Shown piece after piece: positions 1 through 8,964 of a stretch of DNA of 64,000 nucleotides. The notes beneath the pieces are model-generated. The model searched no databases. It saw nothing but the letters and a program-made list of their open reading frames with translations, and was not told the origin of the DNA. The position numbers were made by a program, and so were the translations under genes. Origin of the DNA: JBAWWY01 sp037144355 (GTDB lineage: Bacteria > Bacillota > Clostridia > Peptostreptococcales > Anaerovoracaceae); contig JBAWWY010000003.1 in the NCBI GenBank assembly GCA_037144355.1, forward strand, positions 42,225 to 106,224. The letters are read 5' to 3'. Numbering within the stretch: position 1 is the first letter of the stretch; each line of letters opens with the position of its first letter.

Positions 1-115
1 TTAGTCAATATTTTGGTATAAATATATTAGAGGCAGGTTGTACTAGTTTCGATTAATTTATTTTGGGTAATGTTTGCATAAGAATCTAAATAAGGTTAAC
101 GAAGGAGTGAATACG

Positions 116-451
116 ATGCCAAAAGTATTGCCAAATAATAAACAATGGCTTAGAGGCGGACATCTCAATCAGAAGCGCCACCTTGACATGACCGATGAAG
201 AGAAGAAAAATATTGTTACTTGCCCTGGTATTAAAGCGGATCATCCTTGCAAAAATCCGGTCTATAGATGTTCTGAATGCGGTAATTATGGATGTGATCA
301 GGAAGTAGCAGATAAATGTTCCGCACAAGGTTTTAAAAATGACAAATGCTTAAACTGTGGTTCCGTAGGAACAAGAATACCACTAATGAAGGATGAATAT
401 GCCCAATATGTTGCAGAATGGGAAGAAGAAGTACCAGTGATAGGCAAGTAA
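116..451 (+). CDS. Small cysteine-rich (zinc-ribbon-like) protein, function unknown
   Basis: A 111-residue soluble protein. The start is ATG at 116, preceded by GAAGGAG; an upstream in-frame ATG at 74 has no ribosome binding site. Eight cysteines (residues 36, 45, 52, 55, 60, 68, 78, 81) include two CxxC pairs (RCSEC and KCLNC), the usual layout of two zinc knuckles or ribbons. There is no signal peptide or membrane segment. It is a single-gene unit closed by a strong terminator at 490. I do not recognise the family; metal binding is inferred from the Cys spacing only. Coding reality is supported by the good ribosome binding site and the terminator. Confidence 0.75.
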   Translation: MPKVLPNNKQWLRGGHLNQKRHLDMTDEEKKNIVTCPGIKADHPCKNPVYRCSECGNYGCDQEVADKCSAQGFKNDKCLNCGSVGTRIPLMKDEYAQYVAEWEEEVPVIGK

Positions 452-489
452 GATAAACTTATTTGAAACTGAAAACTGAATATGATTGT

Positions 490-525
490 GACCACACTTT
501 GATAATAAAGTGTGGTCTTTTTATT
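490..525 (+). terminator. Intrinsic terminator after the Cys-rich gene
   Basis: Perfect 11-bp stem (490-500 with 507-517), 6-nt loop, followed by TTTTTATTT. Confidence 0.9.
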
Positions 526-614
526 TACATGTCTAAATTATGTAATATACTTAAATATATTAATTTAGCAAATCGCTAGTTTTTATTGCAACAATAAATA
601 AAAGGAGACATCTG

Positions 615-1988
615 ATGAGCATATACAATCAAATTTTGAATAACTTGACTGAGGAATACATCTTAAAAACAAGAGAATCAAAAGCTCTTCATGAAAAAGC
701 AAAAAAATATATGCCTGGCGGAGATACAAGGACTATAACCTTTTTCAAACCATATCCATCATATATTGAATATGGGAAAGGCTTCAAAATCTGGGATGCA
801 GATGGGAATCGGATAATTGACTTTCAAAACAACTATACTTCACTGATACACGGGCATGCCTACAAGGGAATCGTAGATGCAGTTTCAGAGCAGATTGCGA
901 AAGGTTCGGTCTTTTCAGCACCACTGAGGCAACAGACTGAGCTGGCAGAGATTATATGCTCAAGGGTTCCATCAGTTGAAATGATTAGATTCACCAATTC
1001 AGGGACAGAGGCAACAATGCATGCGGTTAGGGCGGCAAGGGCTTATACAGGAAGAACGCGAATAGTGAAAATAGAAGGTGGATATCATGGCAGCAGCGAT
1101 ATCTTTGAAGCCAGCGTTGAACCTGACCTAGACAAGGTGGGAAGCATGGAAAACCCAAAATCCATTGCTGACAGCAAAGGTGTTCCTCAGGAAATAATGG
1201 ATCAGGTAATAATAGTCCCATTCAATAATATTGATGTCGCAAAGAATCTCATAGAGAGAAATTACAAAGATATAGCAGCTTTTATAATAGAACCTTTACT
1301 GGGATCAGCTGGAATGCTTGAACCAAGAAAAGAATATTTGGAATTCATCCGAGAAATAACGATAAAATATGGAATAATACTCATATTCGACGAGGTTGTC
1401 TCCTTTAGACTGACAACTGGAGGTGCGCAGAAATATAATGGCATTGTTCCTGATATGACTGCCTTTGGCAAGATTATTGGGGGAGGTCTTCCCATAGGTG
1501 CCTTCGGTGGCAACGGAAAAATCATGAGGATGTACGATCCTGAGGCTAAAACCATGTACCATTCTGGAACTTTCAATGGGAATGCCATTTCAATGGCAGC
1601 AGGCATAGCGGCTATGAAAGCTTACGGAGAAAATGAAGTTTCCCATATAAATAAACTGGGTGAATTATTCAGAAGTGAATGCAATAAGGTTTTCAAAGAA
1701 GTTGGAATCGATATCTGGGTCAATGGCGTTGGTTCGCTGAATAATATCATATTCAGCAATGGCAAGATTACGGAATATAGGGGAATTGCCAAATCACATG
1801 AGGAGTTGAATGTTCTAATGGGTCTTGCGTTGATTAACAAAGGGATATTCATGGCTCCAAGAGGAATGTTTTGCATTTCAACTCCAATGACGGAAGTTGA
1901 AATATTTAAAGCAGCCGAGGCAATCAAAGAAAGCTTGATTGAAATCTACCCAGCAATTAAAGAGGATGCACCTGAACTCACAAGATAA
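615..1988 (+). CDS. Class III (PLP) aminotransferase, glutamate-1-semialdehyde aminomutase-like
   Basis: 457 residues, starting at ATG 615 after AAAGGAGA. The fold-type I class III features are all visible: GGDTR near the N-terminus, the TNSGTEA cofactor-phosphate loop (about residues 120-126), the FDEVVSF aspartate that contacts the pyridine ring, and the Schiff-base lysine K286 in AFGKIIGGGLPIG. The sequence most resembles HemL (glutamate-1-semialdehyde 2,1-aminomutase) and its paralogues. No other heme or B12 biosynthesis gene is adjacent, and the family contains many amino-acid aminotransferases and racemases, so the exact substrate is open. It stands alone behind a terminator and ahead of a new promoter. 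Confidence 0.8.
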   Translation: MSIYNQILNNLTEEYILKTRESKALHEKAKKYMPGGDTRTITFFKPYPSYIEYGKGFKIWDADGNRIIDFQNNYTSLIHGHAYKGIVDAVSEQIAKGSVFSAPLRQQTELAEIICSRVPSVEMIRFTNSGTEATMHAVRAARAYTGRTRIVKIEGGYHGSSDIFEASVEPDLDKVGSMENPKSIADSKGVPQEIMDQVIIVPFNNIDVAKNLIERNYKDIAAFIIEPLLGSAGMLEPRKEYLEFIREITIKYGIILIFDEVVSFRLTTGGAQKYNGIVPDMTAFGKIIGGGLPIGAFGGNGKIMRMYDPEAKTMYHSGTFNGNAISMAAGIAAMKAYGENEVSHINKLGELFRSECNKVFKEVGIDIWVNGVGSLNNIIFSNGKITEYRGIAKSHEELNVLMGLALINKGIFMAPRGMFCISTPMTEVEIFKAAEAIKESLIEIYPAIKEDAPELTR

Positions 1989-2060
1989 CAAACTTATAAG
2001 AATGAATATAAACTGAATACGAATTCGTGCCTTTATCCATGCTTGGACAAACACGTATAA

Positions 2061-2090
2061 TTGCTTTAATTGAAGGGTTTGGGGTATAAT
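2061..2090 (+). promoter_or_regulatory. Putative sigma-A promoter for the DUF2892 gene
   Basis: TTGCTT at 2061-2066 and TATAAT at 2085-2090, 18-nt spacer. The start codon is 47 nt downstream of the -10 box. Confidence 0.5.
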
Positions 2091-2136
2091 CAATCTGATT
2101 GGTATTGTATACGGAATTTTACATGGAGGTTATGAA

Positions 2137-2331
2137 ATGAAAAACGTTGGAAACACTGATAAAATTGTCAGATATGTACTAGCAGTAATTTTTTTCAGCC
2201 TGTTCGTCGTATTGCAAGGAAACTTGAGATTCCTTGGGCTCATTGGATTTATTCCACTATTAACAGCCATATTTGGAGTATGTCCGCTTTATATCCCATT
2301 TGGGATTAACACCAATAAAAGCAAATCATAA
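2137..2331 (+). CDS. DUF2892 (YgaP-type) small membrane protein
   Basis: 64 residues with two hydrophobic segments (about 12-30 and 33-55). The N-terminal MKNVGNTDKIVRY and the CPLY motif in the second segment are the hallmarks of DUF2892, the inner-membrane part of YgaP-like proteins. ATG 2137 follows TGGAGGT. In other bacteria such domains are often fused or linked to rhodanese modules; none is present here. The next gene is an AhpD-like protein with a redox CxxC, so a thiol-redox role for the pair is possible but only inferred. Confidence 0.75.
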   Translation: MKNVGNTDKIVRYVLAVIFFSLFVVLQGNLRFLGLIGFIPLLTAIFGVCPLYIPFGINTNKSKS

Positions 2332-2378
2332 TTAAACTAATTTATCCAATTGATCTATAGAAAATAGCGAGGCTGAAC

Positions 2379-2924
2379 TTGAATGCATTTATAAATCCAC
2401 CCGATAAAATACCATTTTTATTAAAGATAGGTATTTGGATTTCCAAAAAAGCAACTGGCAAGGATTTACTGCCTGCAAGGTTGCTTTCTTGGTTTCCAAA
2501 AGCCGCAATTGGATCTGCAGTAATGGAATCTCTCATTGCAAAGGAAGACAAGGATATTGATGGGAGAATACTCAAATTAGTTCGGATTCAGGTTTCATTC
2601 ACTGCGTCTTGTTCATTTTGCATTGACATGAATTCTTTCAAATATGACATTCATGGCATAAGCGATGATGAAATCTTCGCATTGAAAACTGGGCAGGATA
2701 TAAATAATATTACTACTTTCTCTAAAAAAGAAAGATTGGCTTTGCAATACGCGACATTGATTTCAAGCACGCCATTACGTTTTGATCCAGAATTTATAAG
2801 TGAATTGAAATTAAACTTTTCAGAAAGAGAAATAGTAATCCTAGCGACAACGGCGGCGCAAGTAAACTACTGGGCTAGATTGATTCAAGGCCTAGGGGTT
2901 CCACCGGCAGGGTTTTCAGATTGA
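2379..2924 (+). CDS. AhpD-like / carboxymuconolactone decarboxylase family protein
   Basis: 181 residues from a TTG start at 2379 with GCGAGG 5-10 nt upstream. The AhpD-like all-helical core carries the signature SCSFCIDMNS (CxxC about residues 79-82 followed by the expected acidic/Asn region), and a second helix near the end (AAQVNYWARLIQGLG) fits the family. AhpD-fold proteins act as peroxidase or disulfide-exchange partners; the exact substrate cannot be read. It sits 47 nt after the DUF2892 gene and is probably cotranscribed with it. An ATG start is not available in this frame near the 5' end, so TTG is likely. Confidence 0.7.
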   Translation: MNAFINPPDKIPFLLKIGIWISKKATGKDLLPARLLSWFPKAAIGSAVMESLIAKEDKDIDGRILKLVRIQVSFTASCSFCIDMNSFKYDIHGISDDEIFALKTGQDINNITTFSKKERLALQYATLISSTPLRFDPEFISELKLNFSEREIVILATTAAQVNYWARLIQGLGVPPAGFSD

Positions 2925-3043
2925 ACAAGATGAAATTTGAGAATCGTTTTAGCAATTAAGATAAAAAGTTAGACATATAAAATAGATACGATCAAGTGAT
3001 TGCAATAAATTGCAAAAAAATAATTAATAAGGAATGGTAACAA

Positions 3044-3805
3044 ATGCTGCATGAATTTTCCAGGACTGAGCTCCTGATTGGCAAAGATAATATAGAAAAA
3101 TTGAGAGATTCCAAGGTCGCAATATTCGGGATTGGGGGAGTCGGAACATTTGCCGTTGAAGCACTGGCAAGGACAGGCGTGGGCAAATTTGTGCTTGTGG
3201 ATGATGACTGTATCTGTCTCACTAATGTGAACAGACAAATCCATGCCAACCACCAAACCGTGGGAAAGCCGAAAGTTGAAGTCATGAAAGAAAGAATACT
3301 TTCAATTAATCCTAAAGCTGAGGTTGAAATTCAACAGAAGTTTTATCTCCCTGGATCTGCCCAGGAGTTGGTTAGGAAAGATTATGATTATATTATCGAT
3401 GCAATAGATACAGTTACGGCTAAAATCGACTTAATTATCAACGCTCAGGAAGCTGGAATACCAATAATTAGCTGTATGGGCACAGGAAACAAGCTCGACC
3501 CAACAAGATTTGAAATAGCGGATATTTTTGCGACATCTATCTGCCCATTAGCCAAGGTTATGAGAAAAGAGCTGAGGGTACGAGGTGTTAAATCACTCAA
3601 GGTGGTTTACTCCAAAGAGGAACCGATAAAACCAATTGAAACTGTGGATTCAGATTGCAGTCAAAGTTGCATTTGCCCAAAAGGGACAACAAGGACATGC
3701 ACAACCAGAAATCAAATACCTGGAAGCATAGCTTTCATGCCTTCAGTAGCAGGATTGATTATTGCCAGTGAGGTTATAAAAGACTTAACTAATATAGAAA
3801 AATAA
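3044..3805 (+). CDS. tcdA: tRNA threonylcarbamoyladenosine dehydratase (TcdA/CsdL, ThiF family)
   Basis: 253 residues. The E1-like ATP-binding core is clear: GIGGVGTFAVEALARTGVG (P-loop equivalent, about residues 29-47), the VDDD and NVNRQIHA motif typical of TcdA, and the later CMGTGNK segment. TcdA uses ATP to cyclise t6A37 of ANN-decoding tRNAs to ct6A. The Cys pair in the SQSCICPKG region (about residues 207-211) may form the CsdE-type sulfur or metal site known in this family. ThiF and MoeB are alternatives, but no thiamin or molybdopterin genes are nearby and the NVNRQ motif favours TcdA. Confidence 0.88.
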   Translation: MLHEFSRTELLIGKDNIEKLRDSKVAIFGIGGVGTFAVEALARTGVGKFVLVDDDCICLTNVNRQIHANHQTVGKPKVEVMKERILSINPKAEVEIQQKFYLPGSAQELVRKDYDYIIDAIDTVTAKIDLIINAQEAGIPIISCMGTGNKLDPTRFEIADIFATSICPLAKVMRKELRVRGVKSLKVVYSKEEPIKPIETVDSDCSQSCICPKGTTRTCTTRNQIPGSIAFMPSVAGLIIASEVIKDLTNIEK

Positions 3806-3818
3806 TTTCTTAGTTATA

Positions 3819-3847
3819 TTGACAGACAAGGGAAAATCATATATTAT
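3819..3847 (+). promoter_or_regulatory. Strong sigma-A promoter of cysK
   Basis: Consensus TTGACA (3819-3824), 17-nt spacer, TATTAT (3842-3847), about 55 nt before the cysK start. Confidence 0.8.
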
Positions 3848-3902
3848 TAAAACATATTAAACATATCAATATACTATGATATTAAATTAGGGGGACAAAT
3901 AT

Positions 3903-4838
3903 ATGTCGAAAATAGCAAAAAGCTTAACTGATCTGATTGGTAATACACCATTGCTTGAGTTGTCAAATTATAACAAAGCTAACAATCTTGGCGCAACTTT
4001 GATAGCAAAGCTGGAATCATTTAACCCAGGTTCAAGTGTAAAAGATAGAATAGGCTATTCAATGATTAAGGATGGAGAAGAAAAGGGCCTAATTACAAAA
4101 GATACTGTAATTGTAGAACCTACTAGTGGAAATACTGGAATTGCATTGGCGTTCGTCGCTGCTGCTAGGGGATACAGGCTTATAATCACCTTGCCTGATA
4201 CTTTCAGCATTGAGAGAAGAAATCTTCTAAAAGCGCTTGGAGCAGAACTTGTCTTAACACCTGGAGCCGAAGGAATGCCTGGAGCAATACAAAGAGCAGA
4301 GGAAATAGCAGCGGAAATACCAAATTCATACTTGCCGCAGCAGTTTGAAAATCCCGCGAATCCAGCAATCCATAAAGTTACCACAGCAGAAGAAATATGG
4401 AGAGATACAGAGGGCAAGGTGGATATTTTTATCGCTGGTGTTGGTACAGGAGGTACAATTTCTGGTGTTGGAGAAGTATTGAAAGCAAGAAAGCCAGGAG
4501 TTCAAATAATTGCTGTTGAACCATTTGACTCACCAGTTTTATCTGGTGGAGTGAAGGGACCACATAAGATTCAAGGAATTGGAGCCGGGTTTGTACCCGA
4601 AATATTCAACAGGTCGGTTGTGGATGAAATTTATCTTGTTAAAAATGAAGAGTCATTCGAAACAGCAAAAGAACTTGCCAGGACTGAAGGTTTGTTGGTT
4701 GGGATATCTTCAGGAGCAGCAGTATATGCAGCAGCACAAATAGCAAAAAGGCCTGAAAATGAAGGAAAACAAATAGTGGTATTACTGCCAGATACTGGTG
4801 AGAGATACTTATCGACAGAATTATTTCAAGAGATTTAG
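3903..4838 (+). CDS. cysK: Cysteine synthase A (O-acetylserine sulfhydrylase)
   Basis: 311 residues, the usual CysK length. It makes L-cysteine from O-acetylserine and sulfide in the cytoplasm using PLP. The catalytic Lys47 lies in NPGSSVKDR, the substrate loop TSGNTG is at residues 74-79, and the GTGGTISG phosphate loop is near residue 180. ATG 3903 follows TAGGGGGAC. It is a single-gene unit with its own consensus promoter and a terminator at 4892. CysM is less likely given length and motifs. Confidence 0.93.
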   Translation: MSKIAKSLTDLIGNTPLLELSNYNKANNLGATLIAKLESFNPGSSVKDRIGYSMIKDGEEKGLITKDTVIVEPTSGNTGIALAFVAAARGYRLIITLPDTFSIERRNLLKALGAELVLTPGAEGMPGAIQRAEEIAAEIPNSYLPQQFENPANPAIHKVTTAEEIWRDTEGKVDIFIAGVGTGGTISGVGEVLKARKPGVQIIAVEPFDSPVLSGGVKGPHKIQGIGAGFVPEIFNRSVVDEIYLVKNEESFETAKELARTEGLLVGISSGAAVYAAAQIAKRPENEGKQIVVLLPDTGERYLSTELFQEI

Positions 4839-4891
4839 GATTGAATATTTAGAAGAAAAATCATAAATTTATAGCTTATAAAATTGTGTAA

Positions 4892-4925
4892 GGAAGCAGC
4901 CGTAAGGTTGCTTCCCTTATAATTT
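4892..4925 (+). terminator. Intrinsic terminator of cysK
   Basis: 10-bp stem (4892-4901 with 4906-4915, one G-T pair) around a GTAA tetraloop, followed by a T-rich run. Confidence 0.85.
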
Positions 4926-5333
4926 TTGCTTATTGATTATTGCACATATCATGAATCGAATTTCAATCAATATATTGCATATTTTAATAACAATAGTCTT
5001 CTAGATAAAGTAACAATTTGAAATATACATAATTATTAACAAACTTACAAAAAATATTGAATATTCGTATTTTAATAGATGGGTTGATGATAATTCTTCA
5101 CAATTCTCCAGTTTTGAAGATAACCCATTTTTCAACCTAAAAGCCCTTAAAAACCAACATTTATATGCCGTGTATTTTGTACCACTTTGTATACAATATT
5201 ATTATTCAAACTATTCAGAAAATTCTTGCACTTAAGGAATGCGAGTGTTATTATTTTATCAAGGATAGTGATTCAACATCACTAAAAGGTAAGGATTTAT
5301 ACTCATTTTATACATATGAATGGAGGTTTTCTA
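4926..5333 (+). other. AT-rich intergenic region before the hydrogenase operon
   Basis: About 400 bases without a credible gene. A 61-codon open frame at 5165-5350 overlaps the true hymA start and has no ribosome binding site. The only clear structure is the hairpin listed at 5079-5133. I could not assign a convincing promoter here. Confidence 0.6.
5079..5133 (+). promoter_or_regulatory. Leader hairpin with T-tract upstream of hymABC
   Basis: ATGGGTT (5079-5085) pairs with AACCCAT (5122-5128), directly followed by TTTTC. CTTC and GAAG inside the loop (about 5095-5119) can pair as a second storey. It lies 200 nt before the first codon and has the form of a terminator or attenuator; no recognised riboswitch class fits. 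Confidence 0.4.
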
Positions 5334-5834
5334 ATGACACAGGATATTGAAAAATGCAACTGTAAGGAAATGAGTGAAGAAGAGAAATTTGCTTTTTTAA
5401 GTCAGATAATCGATGATTATGACAAGAGCGAAAGCAATTTAATTCAAATTCTTCATATGGCCCAGTCAATTTTTGGGTTTTTACCATTTAAGGTGCAAAG
5501 CTTTATTGCTGAAAAAATGGACCTGCCAATCTCAAGGATAAGCGGAGTAATTACATTTTATTCGTTCTTTTCCACCAAACCAAAGGGAGACTACATTATC
5601 CGCGTATGCATGGGAACGGCTTGCTATGTTCGCGGTGGCAAGAAAATCATTGAAAGGCTTTCAGAGATTTTGAATATTGGGGTAGGAGAAACGACGGAAG
5701 ATTTGAAGTATTCACTGGAAATAGTCAGATGCATGGGAGCATGCGGGCTGGCGCCAGCTATTAAAATAAATGATAGGGTATATAAACAGGTTAATCCCAA
5801 TAAGCTTCAACAAATTTTGAAGCAGCATAAGTAG
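5334..5834 (+). CDS. hymA: NuoE-like [2Fe-2S] subunit of an NAD(P)-linked [FeFe]-hydrogenase-type complex
   Basis: 166 residues. The start is ATG 5334; the GGAGG that serves it lies inside the longer open frame starting at 5316. It is a thioredoxin-like ferredoxin of the NuoE/HydC/HymA family: an N-terminal helical bundle, then CMGTACYVRGG (about residues 93-103) and CMGACGLAP (about 133-141), together giving the C-x4-C...C-x3-C set that binds one [2Fe-2S] cluster. In HydABC-type complexes it passes electrons to or from the flavin subunit. The next gene starts 12 nt downstream; the three genes form one operon. Confidence 0.88.
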   Translation: MTQDIEKCNCKEMSEEEKFAFLSQIIDDYDKSESNLIQILHMAQSIFGFLPFKVQSFIAEKMDLPISRISGVITFYSFFSTKPKGDYIIRVCMGTACYVRGGKKIIERLSEILNIGVGETTEDLKYSLEIVRCMGACGLAPAIKINDRVYKQVNPNKLQQILKQHK

Positions 5835-5846
5835 GAGGGAGAATAA

Positions 5847-8800
5847 ATGACGATTGAGAAAGACATGATCATAAAAAGTATGGCAGATTTAGACAAAGTA
5901 AAAGACAAATTTGCCGAAGACAACAAAAAATATGATTACACAATATTATTCTGCTCCGGTTCAGGCTGTGTATCATCAAACTGCGCAGAAGCAAGAGATG
6001 CTTTGATTGAAGAAATAAGACTTGCGGGGTTGACAGATAAAGTCAATTTAAGTCTTACTGGCTGCATAGGGATATGCGATGTGGGCCCAAGAATGACTAT
6101 AATGCCCGATGGAGTTTTCTACTGCAAACTCAAACCGGAAAACATGAAGAAAATCGTTAAAAAGCATCTTGTTGACAAGCAAATCGCTGAAGATTTTTGC
6201 TATACGAACAGGGAAACTGGAGCGAAAGTTCCGTTGATGAAAGATATTCAATTCTTTAAGGGCCAAAACAAAGTGGTTCTAAGAGACTGCGGAATGATAA
6301 ATTATAGATCAATAGAAGAATATATTTCCCGTGATGGATATCATGGATTGTTTAAAGTTTTAAAAGAAATGAAGCCAGAGGACGTAGTCAAAGAGGTTAA
6401 GGATTCTGGACTTAGAGGCCGTGGAGGCGGAGGCTTCCCAACAGGGGTAAAGTGGAATCTCGCGGCAAAGCATAAGGATGTACAAAAATATATAATATGC
6501 AATGCCGATGAAGGGGATCCTGGTGCATTCATGGATCGTAGCTTGTTGGAAGGGAATCCACATGCGATTATCGAAGGAATGGCTATTGCCGGATATGCAA
6601 TAGGCGCCAGTCAAGGCTATGTGTATGTAAGGGCAGAATATCCTTTAGCCATAGAAGGCTTGGAATATGCGATTATTGAAGCAAGAAAAAGAAATATACT
6701 AGGTAAAAGCATATTCGGTAGCGATTTTGATTTTGACGTTGAAATAAGAATCGGTGCTGGTGCATTTGTTTGCGGAGAAGAAACCGCGTTGATGGCTTCG
6801 GTTGAAGGTCGAAGGGGTGAACCAAATCAAAAACCTCCTTTCCCATCAGACTCTGGACTATTTGGTAAACCAACAATTATAAACAACGTTGAAACATTGG
6901 GAAATGTTCCATCTATAATCATGAATGGGGCAAAATGGTTCAAGAGCATAGGTACTGAAAAAAGCTCAGGCACCAAGGTTTTTGCTTTAGCCGGAGATAT
7001 TAACAATACAGGACTGATAGAAGTTCCAATGGGGATAACCCTTGGCGAAATCATATTTGGAATCGGCGGAGGAATACCAAAGGGCAAAAAATTCAAGGTT
7101 GCCCAAACTGGCGGACCTTCAGGCGGCTGTCTGACAAAGGAACATTTGAATACCCCTATTGACTACGATTCCCTCGTGGAACTTGGAGCGATAATGGGTT
7201 CTGGTGGTTTGATATCCATGGATGAAGACACTTGCATGGTTGACGTTGCAAGATTCTTTATGGAATTTGTGCAGGATGAGTCTTGTGGAAAATGCGTTCC
7301 ATGCAGGCTCGGAACAAAAAGAATGTTGGAAATTCTAGAAAGAATTACAAAAGGTGAGGGCAAAGAAGGCGACGTTGAACTTTTAGTAGAAATAGCTGCA
7401 ACGGTTAAAGATTCAGCACTTTGTGGACTTGGACAAACTGCTCCAAATCCAATTTTGAGCACCATCAAATACTTCAGGCACGAATACGATGAACATATAA
7501 GACATAAATACTGTAGAGCCGGTGTTTGCTCAAGTTTGTTCATTTCACCATGCGAAAATGCATGTCCTGCCGGAGTCAATGTACCAGGCTATCTAGCATT
7601 GATTGCTGCGGGTAGAGTGAAGGATGCCTACAACCTTATCAGACAGGATAATCCTTTCCCATCGGTTTGCGGCAGAGTTTGCACGCATCCTTGCGAAAGC
7701 AAATGCAGGAGGGGACAACTTGATGAAGCAATTGCGATTTGTGACTTAAAGCGCTATGCGGCAGATGAAGTAATGAAGAGCAATGAACCTTTCTTTGACA
7801 TGATTTTTCCAAAGAACAACAAGTCCGTGGGAATAATCGGGGCTGGACCTTCAGGATTGACTTGTGCTTACTACCTTGGAAGATTGGGATACGATGTTAC
7901 AGTATATGAAGCCCAATCAGTTGCCGGAGGCGTGCTAGTATTTGGAATTCCTGAATACAGGCTACCAAAGGAAACATTGAAGGCGGAAATCAATACAATC
8001 AAGCAAGTAGGAATAAATATCCTCACAGATATGGAAGTCGGAGTAGATATTACTTTTGACGAACTTAAGAAAAAGCATGATGCATTATATATTTCAACAG
8101 GTGCACAGATTTCCAAGAAAGTTGGCGTTGTCGGCGAACACCTGGAAGGAGTATACCATGGTTTTGATCTATTAAAGGATGTCAACCTTGGGAAAGAAGT
8201 AGATTTAAGCGGTATCGTTGCCGTTATCGGTGGAGGAAATACTGCAATCGACTCAGCCAGAGTTGCTATCAGAAAAGGCGCCAAGGAAGTCCATGTTCTG
8301 TATAGAAGAGCCCTTGACGATATGCCTGCTGACAAGAGAGAAATAGCAGAAGCAAAGGAAGAAGGAGTAATATTCCATGAACTTGTTGCTCCAATAGAAT
8401 TCATCGGTGGAAATAGAGTTCATAAAATCAAAGGATACAAAATGGAACTCTCAGGTTTCGACAATGATGGCAGAAAGAAACCAAGAAAAATTGAAAACTC
8501 TGATTTTGAAATGGATGTCGACTGTGTAATACCTGCCGTCAGCCAATATTCAGATTTACCATTTGTAAGAAGAGATGAAGTTGAAGCAACTCCTATGGGA
8601 ACCTTCGTTGTAAATCCTGATACTAGAATGACATCTATACAAGGAGTATTCGCCGGAGGCGATGTTGTAAGAGGATCAGATGTTGTAATTACAGCAATTG
8701 CAGATGGGAAAAAAGCAGCTTCTTCCATTGATTTATATCTAGGAGGGAAAGGCGAGCTTAATAAAGGAGAACCAATTTCAATTCCTGACATTACAGATGA

Positions 8801-8951
8801 TTCAGAGGTCATTGAGCATGAAAGATTCACAATGCACTTTATTGAACCTGAAGATAGAATCGACAACTTCGATGAAGTTGCAAAAGGCTTCCATAAACTT
8901 AATGCCATCGCTGAAGCAATGCGTTGCTTAAGATGCGACAGAAGATCGTAG
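5847..8951 (+). CDS. hymB: NuoF/HymB-like flavin subunit fused to a GltD/NfnB-like NADPH oxidoreductase domain
   Basis: 1034 residues, far longer than HymB (about 600). Domains in order: a [2Fe-2S] thioredoxin-like domain (CSGSGCVSSNC and TGCIGICD, about 32-90); the NuoF core with GRGGGGFPTG (FMN/NADH site, about 190-199) and the N3 [4Fe-4S] motif C480-x2-C483-x2-C486; then, straight after CRAGVC, where ordinary HymB continues into a two-cluster ferredoxin, a GltD/NfnB-type module from about residue 569 with its cysteine-rich N-terminal cluster region, a GAGPSGL FAD motif (about 657) and a GGGNTAID NAD(P) motif (about 796). It can thus hold two pyridine-nucleotide sites and FMN plus FAD. This points to an NADH/NADPH/ferredoxin transhydrogenase-type complex. 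Confidence 0.9.
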   Translation: MTIEKDMIIKSMADLDKVKDKFAEDNKKYDYTILFCSGSGCVSSNCAEARDALIEEIRLAGLTDKVNLSLTGCIGICDVGPRMTIMPDGVFYCKLKPENMKKIVKKHLVDKQIAEDFCYTNRETGAKVPLMKDIQFFKGQNKVVLRDCGMINYRSIEEYISRDGYHGLFKVLKEMKPEDVVKEVKDSGLRGRGGGGFPTGVKWNLAAKHKDVQKYIICNADEGDPGAFMDRSLLEGNPHAIIEGMAIAGYAIGASQGYVYVRAEYPLAIEGLEYAIIEARKRNILGKSIFGSDFDFDVEIRIGAGAFVCGEETALMASVEGRRGEPNQKPPFPSDSGLFGKPTIINNVETLGNVPSIIMNGAKWFKSIGTEKSSGTKVFALAGDINNTGLIEVPMGITLGEIIFGIGGGIPKGKKFKVAQTGGPSGGCLTKEHLNTPIDYDSLVELGAIMGSGGLISMDEDTCMVDVARFFMEFVQDESCGKCVPCRLGTKRMLEILERITKGEGKEGDVELLVEIAATVKDSALCGLGQTAPNPILSTIKYFRHEYDEHIRHKYCRAGVCSSLFISPCENACPAGVNVPGYLALIAAGRVKDAYNLIRQDNPFPSVCGRVCTHPCESKCRRGQLDEAIAICDLKRYAADEVMKSNEPFFDMIFPKNNKSVGIIGAGPSGLTCAYYLGRLGYDVTVYEAQSVAGGVLVFGIPEYRLPKETLKAEINTIKQVGINILTDMEVGVDITFDELKKKHDALYISTGAQISKKVGVVGEHLEGVYHGFDLLKDVNLGKEVDLSGIVAVIGGGNTAIDSARVAIRKGAKEVHVLYRRALDDMPADKREIAEAKEEGVIFHELVAPIEFIGGNRVHKIKGYKMELSGFDNDGRKKPRKIENSDFEMDVDCVIPAVSQYSDLPFVRRDEVEATPMGTFVVNPDTRMTSIQGVFAGGDVVRGSDVVITAIADGKKAASSIDLYLGGKGELNKGEPISIPDITDDSEVIEHERFTMHFIEPEDRIDNFDEVAKGFHKLNAIAEAMRCLRCDRRS

Positions 8952-8964
8952 GGGGTGTGAATAA

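Noticed and set aside
5025..5042. Rex redox-repressor site before hymABC
   Set aside because: Only one half-site (TTAACAA at 5036-5042); the other half does not match TTGTTAA.
5165..5350. 61-codon open frame before hymA
   Set aside because: No ribosome binding site, overlaps the hymA start, and AT-rich composition without codon signal.
8420..8908. 162-codon minus-strand frame inside the hymB gene
   Set aside because: Shadow of the coding strand with Ser/Ile/Pro-rich low-complexity translation.
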